This document shows, piece by piece, positions 30,401 to 38,712 of a stretch of DNA of 64,000 nucleotides. The notes below the pieces were generated by a model that was not told where the DNA came from, searched no databases, and saw nothing but the letters and a program-made list of their open reading frames with translations. How positions within the stretch are numbered: position 1 is the stretch's first letter; each line of letters opens with the position of its first letter. A program made the translations under genes and the position numbers. Origin of the DNA: Symsagittifera roscoffensis (lineage: Eukaryota > Xenacoelomorpha > Acoela > Convolutidae); contig NC_087064.1 of assembly GCF_963678635.1 (NCBI RefSeq), positions 13,237,989 through 13,301,988 of the forward strand. The letters are read 5' to 3'.

Positions 30401-31028
30401 TTCCGACGTGTGCCTCACTCTCCTGGATCGAACTATTGAGACTGACTTGAGATCCAAAGTCCCCTTGCTCCTCTTCATCCTCTTCCTCCTGGGACTCCCC
30501 ATCGTTTCCTGCTCCTCCTCCCATGCTGAATGGAAAGATGTTTCCGAAGGTGTTCTTCATTCTTTCTGAGAACGATGATGAGGTTGTTTGTTTTCCAGTT
30601 CCGCTTGCCATCATAGTGTTGTCTGTCGGAGATCTTCTAGTTGCCGTTACTTCAGTCGAGATGTCGGACAGTTCCGACATCTCCTCTCGATCCAACGTCC
30701 CGGTGGAAGTGGCAAAATCATGGCCTTGTTCTACCGGAGTAGATTCACTCGCCAGCCTTCTGCCTCTCCCTTCCAGTCCATTTTCTCCCTGGTTGTCGTT
30801 CATGGTATGGTCCGTATTGACCTCCACTTCTAACAGTTCTCTTCGCTCTTCTGAGGTCTTTTGACTTCTCGTTTCAACCATTCTGCCTGAAACCGTCCCC
30901 TCTTTATCGGACCGGGTTCGCTTGATCCAATCCACAAAAGGATCGGTCATCGTTTTTCTTTGCTTTTCAGGTATGAATTTCCTAGAGCTATTACCTCGTT
31001 TTGGTATCCTTGACTTGTCTAAACTCAT
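21426..31028 (-). CDS. Element 1 gag-pro-pol polyprotein with C-terminal macro domain
   Basis: One frame of 3200 codons with no frameshift. Order: acidic/coiled-coil gag; capsid-like region; two CCHC zinc knuckles starting at residues about 801 and 853; aspartic protease LLDTGA with D about 1160; RT with YVDD at about 1645; RNase H with LDTDAS near 1790; a ~400-residue acidic linker with three LSGE repeats; integrase with an HHCC zinc domain from about 2417, the DDE catalytic core (IDH..SDNG..E) and a GPF module (WRGPFMI); a second acidic linker; and a macro domain at about 3040-3195. The last domain follows the OARD1/TARG1-type macro fold order: ITAD, F-R-ALAADFK, a G-I-G/VAALP loop, YLCFLVTR, then LSLPVYD and a final IQVYLH strand. 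No large chromodomain is seen. Confidence 0.93.
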   Translation of the reverse strand: MSLDKSRIPKRGNSSRKFIPEKQRKTMTDPFVDWIKRTRSDKEGTVSGRMVETRSQKTSEERRELLEVEVNTDHTMNDNQGENGLEGRGRRLASESTPVEQGHDFATSTGTLDREEMSELSDISTEVTATRRSPTDNTMMASGTGKQTTSSSFSERMKNTFGNIFPFSMGGGAGNDGESQEEEDEEEQGDFGSQVSLNSSIQESEAHVGRETRTMDKFGVVTTISKEANTPGQSRDFAIRTSSEPQTGESRTGGLGNALADPEIDNDKTSRQRVKARISTSTKLPGTDRVTPPHVTPLMDNGAALEEALNNIVGSLGEQNEQMSIRMSELERAVHIERESLREEINRNRQEVDRSEKRLKERTDEHMTRNLSRMTREAEQRELRLRADMEKLRIQQEQSLGSLDTKIDAMMERRTQAIMDRLDGLLSSKSGPKEGEPNSGGPSREPRVNFNEHQRRKTNGSTRGRGSSSGYATRGNTAWGPNSRASSTGNRQTSNERPTQSTHATGRSDSGNMGHTNPRRSHMGQAGNAHGDSDCRDVPHTEPSTRCEDTQAGHSRDATAMATAFEPLNRSLETFLTRLSRTNERSEKSRRVFKKPRCYKDESDGCIDTWIEVMKLHFEEEDLSERQECSALTSNLEGTALNCVMAKKQYQRDTAEKIFEILLNRFGSGVQGHQAMMRFEKRRQREDETIDKFLDDLEMLRRRSQPDESNRRMNLAVASKFIDGVKNDELRTMLATHYTPLSTNAPTPEELRLKSKEYLLLKPPSRSGYYKNNYGNFNNGPANQGNNWYKPRDDMDKRRSCANCSSTDHHVSACPAYKQGMKAIGFSLEDEDASELEHEDFMRGVIAKFGPRCFFCNLEGHFKSDCPQFWDAVADIKHPRHEEALSGVKASKARLLNEAEARRKDKPQELAAKKMQAVTGEACEPEPATAADDFKIDYKAAAKDALNRVQQELVTKEIEQRVKLELENEKLQEQLNTFEATEFEETKTPSSLDMKLKVISGKRFGMAPQGKKIQSIISVAGHHVIRNLSEPSEFTLMHLDTYADYLRQVEPRTESRAVRALLTTGGPRMKKLHGRYLEVYGPYQIMLNVDGISIYTRTYITTDDDQMGQIYLGEEELKVRRIGHDAMMEQDAVHIGYEADVTAHLLDTNGTKIGVTGLLDTGAVVSVMPIKTWERMGFTREDLIPTNLRLAAANRGAIYVAGRTPVTVLHMGGRNLWMSFLVVENLDDADQFILGRDFVRNFDVMIDLNNGLIRIRNPDRKYVKRPINRIITDENKVPVFLDRKVKLQPGQAVVAIFRMRNLNSLSDSKQVCLVPNPNSQSSVILGRSFSVTRNGLCVSVLLNTLDTTVSIQRGKKLGYALPMRTDYEETQNLKKYSVKDCPYHANKDKILKRIDELKSIRKLFSMKSETDDGLSSCSNFPERPSSYELDSDKPVLPEIEHLKGKIGEGDFEKLRDLLDRNAEVFSKHKADIGCCNFVEHEIELEEGAVPHREGARRMTPHKSEACRAEIEMLLEYDMIEPSKSPWACGVVMAKKKGGQLRFCCDFRYLNAVTIKDAYPIPRIDESLSKLGDAKFFTTLDLGSAFWQVPLRKKDREKTGFACELGLYQWKRMPFGLCNATATFQRLMAQALTGVTKKYGNLLMCYVDDVVIATPTLEDHIDRLDEVFGCMKRAGLKCKPSKCEILRDSIKYLGRMVDRHGVRPDPEAVEAVLTWKAPRTDTQLMSFLGFANYYREFIKGYADKVYPMQKLMRNKGKKFEWNDEAQVAFENIKRELCEAPVLGMPTEKGMYVLDTDASVVAISGILHQEQEWNGRTVLRPIACGSKVLSDTEMKYGAPKAEMFAVVTFVEKYRAYLGSAPFKLRVDNRALSWLKTYSMDQSYIGRWIVRLDGYHMIIEHRMRDKHQNADSLSKKTEFYERLEQKQANQAEVKEGFSFLDKETYEALPLTRWLDKSGHPIPGHPELPVEKAAEIKILSKEDPVPLDLLLRSNLVQQELSRMNINSLSLLDKTVQVTPQVMRMLGGLLEREVTRDDPEWTAAVASLTVSKKVKIMPSRQQHEENKRDCRTIVQQLVSSIHQEILTSTSYGRKEQGSSKRKKTVTFVDREKEGEEVEQNLLQDYLSGEKDEEKNQQSQDQHPGQVNLSGESEIDEKIPDEKQDLENKVLSGEFRWMRRKNGHDLEERAVSGTTPSTDDKSESSRMNTYSDRDSTSGSELSELAIHTLLVETRARNLDREVYQDPDSDRYLIPSERVFDNAADDLETIAVSKRSISLLPQKEVVRTDLQPFQQETQPLAKIWCVKMEEDTHQPNELNSQMRIMKTYLKARYRLSDLLRAQRNDRMTSNLKRWIENGAPDKGDLEEDSYRILRQYFMQKEGRLYLNKDGIVACRRREEDKVLYKYNAIVLPQLYQTELLFRSHDQMGHQGIDKVYQRILKRFEWPGMKKACEKWVTACLSCQQVKDPRKLRFPLQSIESSEFNEVVQIDHQKICMTDSGYNQVLVMIDHFTKYAEAVPCITASAEETCDHLINTWIARHGCPMTFQSDNGTAFVGELTKELMRRSQVAQAHSTTYHPQTNGLVERQNRTLVSMLRVDCSRYMTDWDRYLPQVMGAYNSTQHSTTGVSPHMMLTGHEKSLPLTFFYPEYEGKKTSPQVYVRDVIRRQQELNDLCRRNTQQAQARQRKRFDKKAAGAKAYSVGDYVWVFQNVIPPKGTKKLLKKWRGPFMITEVHQEGRFYRLSTGRAAHYENIKPHNPSTEDWCIPADMEEGDYLMMDPACEVNEKGTREKNDGNEVVEEGTDTPLDLDPNEQIEADDETLPYAEEDWQDSEQTEVPKNMEPDLPFTMQTRQKDGTRLRKKYNPYGDDFVVDRIDLKKIVEEVVGLEEITVSQDIDIVDDHNDEWVDDWSKPEVEFDDEQQQSNEQDLTNLRVLEWLNEMTSDPGKTSVTIQDVDRESAKYIKTERDDPSWAAQEGQLLIPASNLDLIPGMRSTGTPMDIFVRGVGVGLTHTENLIIKKLRIARETGNLEAETGEEPKKPDIGRVVESYFNLPNEYSSNIILTDSDFILTNRTCAVAITADMSFRTALAADFKREYKNVEFLWKQRPGIGGVAALPPAVSQIPGKYLCFLVTRATEKQHVDPENLVLSLTRLRDFLVEMDVKELSLPVYDPNRGRLHPRELYALVHVIFSDTSIQVYLHKKYYLSIG
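21430..21905 (-). other. Macro (ADP-ribose-binding-like) domain within the element 1 polyprotein
   Basis: The segment from FNLPNEY to the C-terminus aligns by eye over its whole length with OARD1/TARG1-like macro domains, which bind ADP-ribose and hydrolyse ADP-ribosyl-glutamate esters. The positions corresponding to the TARG1 lysine nucleophile and the aspartate of its G-C-G-L-D loop appear to be Arg/Ala and Gly here. It may therefore bind rather than hydrolyse, or use another mechanism. The assignment is by motif order and hydrophobic pattern only. Confidence 0.7.
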
Positions 31029-31811
31029 TCTTTATTTGTCACTTTCCTATGCCTACTCTTGACTCAATTGTTAGAGACCTTATAGTTTTATTAACAATAA
31101 TAATGACACAACACAATAAATTTCACCAGATTCTATTAAATAGTGACCACGAATCCCTGTATGTTGTCAGAGTACAGTTTGTATAAAATTTATTCACACT
31201 AGCCGATTATCGGTCCAAAGATCTGGAAACTAGCACAATATGATGTTATCAGTCAATTTAAAAGATAGTGTACTCACTACCCAATCAAGCTCAGTTTAGG
31301 TTGATTTAAAATCAAAAAACAAAAAAATATATATATTGACACAATATGAATGTATATATAAAAAAAAACGTATGTGTCTTGTACTCTTAGTCAGTCGCAG
31401 TACAATAGTCGAACCTGTCTTTTAAAGAAAAAGCTTTCCCTGCTTGGTGCTGCACCAAACAGACAAAACTTTGAAGGCAGCAATTTTCTCAAGTGGGCGT
31501 CTATTGCACCCACCGAGTACTGTGTTACCTATCTGCCTTCGGACTGCCCGAGCTAGACCTACTAAAGTCCTCAGGGCAGTCACTTTTTCCCAAAAACGTA
31601 TTATGTCCAATCCACACCAATGAACCACGTTCTCTTTAATTTAGACTTAGTGTCGCGAATATCCGAGTTTGGACTTGTTTTGTATTAGTCTTGTTCTTAT
31701 CGAAAGGCAAGTTACCAGCGCAGTCACTGATACCTAGCCTGTGTATTAATAACTTAATACTTCTCACTTTTTAGTCTTTCTTTCGTTCACCTAAGTCCTT
31801 AATAAAAAAAA

Positions 31812-33448
31812 ATACCCCTCCGGATTGGCACAAATAGGACCCTTCCGGATTTGTCAGAATCTAGACCCCTCCGGATTTGGACCCCTCCGAGTTGGTTAAT
31901 ACTAGACCCCTCCGGATTTGGACCCCTCCGAATTAGCTCAAATAAGACCCCTCCGGATTCGGATCCCTCTTGAAAAAACTTCGACCCCTCCGGATTGGGA
32001 GCCCTCCGATTTTGTAAAAGTAGCTTTTAGGAGATTTCCTTTTTTCAACCTATACCCCTCCGAATACGTTCTCCGATGCAATTATGCTGTTTTAATTAAC
32101 TGGGAAGGGTATAGGGTCCTTTCCTAGACCCCTCCGGATTGAAGTTAAGCCTCTTATTTGACAATTCACACTAACGGTGAAGGGTCTTGTCGCTGGCCTA
32201 ACTTTGGCTCGGTTAAGCTTTTGCGGTGACTTTAGCCCTCCCTCTACGTCTAGAATGGCCTAAAGTTACTTTACTCAACCGCTATTACCTTTTGGTAAGG
32301 AAATATAAGGGCTTTTCAGAAAAATTTGTAAAACGTGAAGGGTGTACCCCTCCGGATTTGTGTAATTTGCTAAAAACAATCTCAAAAAATTTTCCCTCTC
32401 GCTTTTCCGAAAAATTTCTGATCCTGTTAGTAAGCTCAGCTAATTTCTGATCTGTTGGTACCAAGATCAACTCGATATGATCAGTAGTTCCAAAGTTATT
32501 AACCAAAACGTCTTTTTTTTTAACTCAAAAAATTTTCTCTCTTATAGGTTCCGCCTAACTTTTTCCGCAAATCTGGTCCTTTCGACCTAAAAATTATTGA
32601 TCCGAGCTCAGAAGGCCTATACTCTTCTAGTTCAATGCAAAAGACCCGATCTAAAACGCTATTGTAGAAAAATTTTGCGAAAAACTATGCTACCTGGACC
32701 CCTCCGGATTGATGAATCCACCAAATCAAACACGTTATGTTCGATTTCTCTGCAACCCGGAAGGCTTTCGGGTAGCGGACTTTAAGACTTGTAGATTCAC
32801 TAGTGGACGTTGTCCGAACAACTATTTTTACTGTCCTGCCTTAAAAATTTCAAAAAATTTTCTAAATTTTTAGTGTTTCTTACTATCAAAATTTGGGAAA
32901 ATTTGGTTTTTGTACCAAACTAGTTTTAACCACTTCCGAACTAAGGTTAACCGGTTCTGCTTATTACAGTAGTGCAGTTACGATGTAACACACTAACTTA
33001 GCGCTTTTTTCCGTTTCAAAAAATATCGATATCTCAAAAATCGCGACTTGTGGGGGGATCAAAATATCGCAATTTTGACCCTAAAAACCGGTCAGTTCTC
33101 GTTGTTTTTGTCTGAAAATCGATATAAGACTATTAATATAGGCTATATAAGTAATAATATTAGGAATACTATACCCCTCCGGGTTTGTTTAATCTCCGAA
33201 TTAAGGTGCTTAACTCGGATATTCGCAGTTCGGTGAAGGGTCACTACAGTGCAGCACTGTCGAGCCCCCCACAGATTACTATCTTACTTTTTGTACCAAA
33301 AGGGATACAAAACTTGTTAACGATACCCAACAGTCGATTGTAGTTGTCGTTGAGTCTCTTCCTGTTGTTCCCTGTACTGCTTGCCGGATCGGTCTTCACC
33401 CCGGACCCTTCCGAATTGAGCGCAAATCAGCTGACCCTTCCGGATTGG
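31812..33448 (-). repeat. Dispersed short motif array AATCCGGAGGGGT in the element 1 leader
   Basis: Copies (plus strand ACCC[CT]TCCGGATT and variants) occur near 31815, 31847, 31865, 31883, 31904, 31922, 31947, 31985, 32002, 32051, 32129, 32345, 32697, 33173, 33405 and 33433. Spacing is irregular, 18 to several hundred bases, so it is not a simple tandem repeat. One more copy sits in each LTR (ACCCTTCCGGATTCTTGAATCC, as two blocks), where it forms an inverted pair. Confidence 0.8.
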
Positions 33449-33980
33449 GCGCAATTTATCATTAACGTGCTTAAATGCTCAAATAACCCTACAGTACAAG
33501 CCCCACAAACGGGCTACAAAAATGATCTTAACGATCCTGACTGATATAAATGCCTGTAACAACAATATATCTATCAACAACAAACGGGGGGGTTGAATCA
33601 CATCTTGTCTGGGGGGATGATTTCTACTGATTTTTTACTTTTTTACTGTTTTTGGTTTTTTCGGTTATTTTTTATGTTTTTTGTTTTTCTTGGATACTAT
33701 ACTATTTTTTGTTTGGTTTTGCTTATATCTTTAAGTGTTTTTGGTCACAAACCACTCAGGGGATGAGGGGTTCGCGATTCCCCCCACCCTTCCTGGTTCG
33801 TGAATTTTCGGTCTTAACTAGGTTAAAAAACTATTCACGGCAATCCGGAAGGCTTCCGCGTTCCGAACTACCCTTCCGCCCCGGCGGTTTAGGCCTAATA
33901 AGGGCGTTAATGTGAGCATCCGCTCGGCGCGGAATGCTCGTTAACGGTTCTGCCGGTCATGATGTTAAAAAAGAATAACA

Positions 33981-33993
33981 CCCAGGAGCGCCA
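33981..33993 (-). promoter_or_regulatory. Element 1 tRNA primer-binding site
   Basis: In element orientation TGGCGCTCCTGGG, beginning with the TGG that pairs with a tRNA CCA end. It lies 12 bases inside the 5' LTR. The same 13 bases occur at the equivalent place in element 2. The tRNA could not be named from sequence alone. Confidence 0.75.
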
Positions 33994-34005
33994 TAAAAAC
34001 ATACA

Positions 34006-34926
34006 TGTAACATTCGCCCGGAAGATACATATCGACGGATAACAAAACTAAGTCTTAAGACGACTGGCTAGCGTCTAAACAGAGCTTTGCATGTTTTTCA
34101 CCGTCTCTACCAAGCCAGTACTTTTCGGTGGTCTTTCTTACATCAGGCTGACAAAAACGTTACTGTTCTCCGGCTTCGACCAGAACGCTCAAATTAACTA
34201 GATTACATGCAAAAATAGTGAGCTCATGGCTGGGTCTCAGTATCCCCAGACCACGAGGTCACTCCTAAAAACAGGGCTACTACTTATTATATTACTATTG
34301 TTTTTGTTCAGTAGATAAAAATCATCATCTCCATCGAAGATGGATCAACCCTTTCCCCTCTACTTCTAGCTCCTCATTCTTGTCAAAACGAATTAAGATC
34401 TTAATTAAATTCAAGTCAGGACATGACGGATACTAAAATTCAATATAAGTTCATAAAAGTCCACGTCCCGAGACCCTTCCGGATTCTTGAATCCGGTGAA
34501 TCAAGCTTCTTAATATCCAGTTCACAATAACTCGGAAGGCTGGGTTTTACCCTTCACCGTTGCTCGCAACGGCCTTGCAACTATTGTAACAGCACAATAG
34601 TTGCAACTCGGAACGTCCTCTGCTGTTCGGTAGTTCGTTGTAGTTTTTTAGTCTCGATTTCGTACTGTTCGTAATCGCAGATAAAAGTTGTTCTGTTTTT
34701 TCTTGCTCTTTTAGCTAAAAATGGCCGTTTCTGACGTTTCTCAGAAATATGACGTCATAATTCGAATTTTTAAAAATTAGAATTCCAGAATCTTCCAGCC
34801 TTCACCGTTTGGCTAATCGTTCAAATAACGTCCTTATCCGTTCTAAATCGCCAATTCGGAAGGCTTGCTGCTAAAATACCGAATTCTGCAGAGACTGCAT
34901 TTTGGCCATTCTGGTCGAATGTCACA
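34006..34926 (-). repeat. Element 1 5' LTR
   Basis: 921 bp, same sequence as 16337-17257. Identity of the two LTRs implies a very recent insertion or recent gene conversion. Confidence 0.95.
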
Positions 34927-35034
34927 CGGCGCTTTTGTGAAAATATGAACCCAACTTATATGAATGCTGGGGGGGGGGGGGGGGGGGCAGTCTTAAAAAT
35001 AAATTCCACTTTCGAAACTAGAAATCGTTCGTTT
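34927..35034. repeat. Repeat A remnant with a G19 run between the two LTR elements
   Basis: CGGCGCTTTTGTGAAAATAT continues the repeat A copy interrupted at 16336. The later part (ACTTTCGAAACTAGAAATCG) matches ATTTTCGATACTAGAAGTC near 2045. A run of 19 G lies at 34969-34987, where the other repeat A copies have GCTGGG. Confidence 0.7.
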
Positions 35035-35945
35035 TGTGCCAGTCGGTCATATTTGGAAGTTTGACCTTGAGAGAAGCAAAAAAAAACACTTAATTTCGGG
35101 GTGAAATTTTATTTTTCAAAAATTCGAATGGAGCCTGTCATGCACGATTTTCTCGCGATAACTGAAAGTCAAAAAAGAGAAGTCAGAACAATCGAGTGAC
35201 AATCGCGGGAAAGTTGCAAGATAAATCAGTAGGAAATTGCTATTCGCAATTTCCGTCACAGTAATAATCTAGAGTAGAGCTGTCCCATTCGAAACAGAAA
35301 GAAGCGTATTCCCACGAACTGGATTATTGTGACTTGACTGGAGTATTATTCTAAACTGGACTAGAGTGAACCTTCGGTGGAAAGGTGGACAGCTTGAGTG
35401 TCCCAATGGTTCACGAGAAACTATAGTCTAGAGTACAAACTTGTTCTTGTTGTTAAAACTGACAAACATTAAACTCATTTTAGTTACATTATCTAATTCT
35501 CGAGTTGATTACCGACTTGATTACTCCCAATTCTTGAGCGTTCTACAATGTGAGTACTAATTTAAATTTCTAGAGTGTGTTTTATAATTGTTATGTTGAG
35601 GTAAGGCGAGTTTTAGGTTGATCCATCTTAAATGGATCAAAGTTCCACTGTCTAATAAAAAGTAACTTAACGGATTGTTCCGACCCGGTTTTTAACGGCG
35701 TTCATGTATTTTGGTATCTAGAGACCTAAGTATGAGGACGTTCTTAATTCTAGAGTGGGAGGATCTTTTAGTAGTAGCCTTTAAGCTGTAACGAGTCGTA
35801 GTCTCATGTCACAAACGAACCGAATTGGCTCCGACTGATTTGAGGTAGAAAAACACAAGAGATAGTGTCCCTGACTCCTGAGCCAATAGTTATAGGGCCG
35901 ATTTTTCTTAAGCCTCATGTGTGACTGCAGTAGACGAATGTTACA
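35035..35945 (+). repeat. Element 2 5' LTR
   Basis: 911 bp, starting TGTGCCAGTCGG and ending GAATGTTACA. Its terminal bases resemble those of element 1 (TGTG..CGAATGTTACA), though the bodies differ. It matches 47277-48185 apart from about a dozen substitutions and a 2-base indel in an A run. Confidence 0.93.
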
Positions 35946-35956
35946 TAGTGTTTTTA

Positions 35957-35969
35957 TGGCGCTCCTGGG
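35957..35969 (+). promoter_or_regulatory. Element 2 tRNA primer-binding site
   Basis: TGGCGCTCCTGGG, 11 bases after the 5' LTR end. It is preceded by GTTTTTA, as in element 1, so both families appear to use the same tRNA primer and the same offset. Confidence 0.75.
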
Positions 35970-36431
35970 TGTTTACGACATCAAGACTAGGGAGTCGAAC
36001 CCACTTGAGACAGCTTCGGGCTGAATGCCCATTCTAGAGTACCGGCGGTGCGGTTCGACAGGAACGTGCAAACCTTCCGGTTGTACCGCGATAGCTTTTT
36101 AAGAAAACTCGAGAAAACTTCCTGGTACGCTCTCCGAACGAGGCTTAGCTAACCGAGTAAAGGGGGGCAACTAGGGGGACAAAAACACGAGCAAAAAGAC
36201 AAAAAGCAAAACAAAAAACCAAAAAAGAATAGAAAAAGGAACAAAAACCATAAAACGAAAAAAGACAGTGACTTTGACACCAGATTAGTTGGATCAAACC
36301 TTTATAATAATTAAATAGTATACCCATACTGTTTTACAAGTTCGATCGTTTCGATCAACCTAGTAATTTAATCCAGTAACCTTAATAAAGAGCCCGAGTG
36401 TGGGGCGTTGTCAAGGGTTTTCAGATAGCTT

Positions 36432-36712
36432 GGAACTTAGCTGAACCAATAGGAGACTTGACTGGAAGAGGTGACCAGCCGAGTGGGAAAGTGGTTCAGG
36501 AGCACTTGAGCTGAACCAATAGGAGACTTGACTGGAAGAGGTGACCAGCCGAGTGGGAAAGTGGTTCAGGAGCACTTGAGCTGAACCAATAGGAGACTTG
36601 ACTGGAAGAGGTGACCAGCCGAGTGGGAAAGTGGTCCAGGAGCACTTGAGCTGAACCAATAGGAGACTGGACTGGAAGAGGTGACCAGTCGAGTGGGAAA
36701 GCAGCCAAGAAG
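36432..36712. repeat. 70-bp tandem repeat, 4 copies
   Basis: The unit boundary CTTGAGCTGAACCAATAGG recurs at 36505, 36575 and 36645, with a first copy from about 36435. The unit includes GACTGGAAGAGGTGACCAG and GAGTGGGAAAG. The middle copies are nearly identical; the outer ones carry several changes. Confidence 0.92.
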
Positions 36713-37559
36713 GATTTGGCAGTTCTCGAGTTCTCAAGTTGGGCAGAACGGGTATCGTTAAAATTCACATTACATTATAGGAAATAAGTGTAAAATTGGA
36801 TAAGCGATATCCCCCGGTTTTGAGAAACGTTTTTACTTGAGCAGGCCTGGAGACAGGTCTACGGTTTTCTCTTGAGAGGTTTAGCACCCGGCGCTTAAGG
36901 TAATTTTAGGTTTAAGAAGGGGGGCTAAAAAAGGGGGAGGTTAGAAGGGGGGCTGGTTAAGTTAGAGGTTGGCGGTTGTAAATTGTAAAAAAGGGGGAAA
37001 TTAGAGTAACTAATTAGTCGACATCGTTGATTTAGTTACATTAGTCATTTACACGCGTTGGTCATAGGAAGCAAAATTGGAATTAGGTTAAGATAGGTAC
37101 CCTGGTCGGATCGGTAGGGGGGAACGGACATAGACAGTTTTTGTGATACCCCATAAGATCGCTAGCAGGGGGGAAGGAAACGCGTGGCAATTAGGTACCA
37201 GACATTTTTTCGATAGAAGGTAGACATTTGTCACCTTTGAATTTTAGGTGGGCTCATCTTTCCGTTTTTATTACTTTTTCTAGCTTGGATTTTTGTTGCA
37301 TTTTGGTGAGGATTTGTGTTTAGTTTTTATACGAACAGGTGATCACAAGATACCTGCGCACAGGTTTTGGTCTCAAGTTGCTTGGAACATTGAAAGAGAG
37401 GTAATTAAAAAGAAATAAGAAAAAGGGGGATAGCATTTGGCTTTTAAGAGAGGGTTTTTGGGAAAATTTTACTAGAGCTTGAGTGGTGGTACAAGGTACA
37501 GTGAATCAAGAAGTCCCCATAACGAAGAAGAAAGAGGTCCCACCGCTCAGACACTTGTC

Positions 37560-38400
37560 AACAGTCTTGGGACAGTGCCAAAGAAGTCCTGGGACAGTGT
37601 TGGACCAGAACAGTCTTGATACAGTCTTGGGACAGTGGTCTGGGGACAGTGGTCTTGGGACAGTGGTCTTGGGACAGTGGTCTTGGGACAGTGGTCTTGG
37701 GACAGTGGTCTTGGGACAGTGGTCTTGGGACAAGGGTCATGGGACAGGGTCTTGGAACAGTGGTCTTGGGACAGTGGTCTTGGGACAAGGGTCTTGGGAC
37801 AGGGTCTTGGGACAGTGGCCTTGGGACAGTGGTCTTGGGACAGTGGTCTTGGGACAAGGGTCTTGGGACAGGGTCTTGGGACAGTGGTCTTGGGACAGTG
37901 GTCTTGGGACAAGGGTCTTGGGACAGGGTCTTGGGACAAGGGTCTTGGGACAGTGGTCTTGGGACAGTGGTCTTGGGACAAGGGTCTTGGGACAAGGGTC
38001 TTGGGACAAGGGTCTTGGGACAGTAGTCTTGGGACACTACCCTTGGGATAGTAGTCTTGGGACAGTAGTCTTGGGACACCAGCCTTGGGACAGTAGTCTT
38101 GGGACACTAGCCTTGGGACACTAGCCTTGGGACAGTAGTCTTGGGACACTAGCCTTGGGACAGTAGTCTTGGGACACTAGCCTTGGGACACTAGCCTTGG
38201 GACAGTAGTCTTGGGACACTAGCCTTGGGACAGTAGTCTTGGGACACTAGTCTTGGGACACTAGCCTTGGGACAGCAATCTTGGGACACTGGTCTTGGGA
38301 CACTAGCCTTGGGACAGTAGCCTTGGGATAGTACTCTCAGGACAAGGGTCTTGGGACACTGACGAAGTACTGGGACAATACCGAACAGTCTTGGGACAGT
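37560..38400. repeat. 14-bp minisatellite (TTGGGACAGTGGTC), about 56 copies
   Basis: The unit CTTGGGACAGTGGT occurs with 13-14-base variants: ..CAAGGGT, ..CAGGGT, ..CAGTAGT, ..CACTAGC. Left copies are mostly GTGGT/AAGGGT; copies right of about 38015 are mostly GTAGT or CTAGC, suggesting two expansion phases. The repeat lacks stops in several frames on both strands and so creates long false ORFs. Confidence 0.95.
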
Positions 38401-38712
38401 AGAAAGAAGCCTGGGACGGTACAAAGAAGAGTAGGGACGGTAACTGGAAGTTTTAGGACAGTATAATCATTGAAGTAAAATTACAACAAGTTGTTTTAAG
38501 ACAGAATTAAGACAGAACAAGACTAATTGGAACCCGGTACGGTTGGGACCACAAATAAAGAAAGTTACTCGAAGATTTTAGAGAACTGGAACAAGGTTTT
38601 TATCACGTTGTATATTTTCTTTTAAGAATTTGTTTCCACAAAATTTTTTATTCTTAGAATAGAATTGTGTATATAATAATATTGTAAATAAGAGCAATTG
38701 TAAATAGAAATA

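Larger units (their letters stand above)
31029..34005 (-). other. Element 1 leader (long 5' untranslated region) with primer site
   Basis: About 3 kb between the 5' LTR and the polyprotein start. The LTR-proximal end has the primer-binding site. Between 31815 and 33450 the plus strand carries about 16 copies of ACCCCTCCGGATT or close variants, densest at 31815-32140. No ORF is credible. Confidence 0.8.
16337..34926 (-). mobile_element. LTR element 1: complete Ty3/gypsy-type retrotransposon, 18.6 kb
   Basis: Two 921-bp LTRs (16337-17257 and 34006-34926) look identical by eye and start TG and end CA. On the minus strand the order is 5' LTR, primer site, 3-kb leader, gag-pro-RT-RH-IN-macro ORF (31028-21426), SGNH hydrolase ORF (21018-18283), purine-rich box, 3' LTR. 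RT before IN places it in Ty3/gypsy. Identical LTRs and two long intact ORFs indicate a very recent, probably competent insertion. The flanks share only CGG, so the target duplication is 3 bp or has been blurred. At 18.6 kb it is unusually long for the superfamily. Confidence 0.96.
35970..38712 (+). other. Element 2 leader with two tandem-repeat blocks
   Basis: 2.7 kb between the primer site and the first gag ORF. It includes a 70-bp tandem repeat at 36432-36712 and a 14-bp minisatellite at 37560-38400. G/A-rich stretches lie at about 36900-37200. No credible gene. Confidence 0.75.

Noticed and set aside
31812-33448. CRISPR-like array
   Set aside because: The motif is only about 13 bases, spacing is irregular, and the setting is the leader of an animal LTR retrotransposon.
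37483-38424. Several overlapping ORFs of 75-213 codons on both strands with GQWSWDSGLG- or SQDHCPKTTVPR-type repeats
   Set aside because: They arise only because the 14-bp minisatellite lacks stop codons in several frames; there is no start context, no domain, and they lie in the untranslated leader of element 2.
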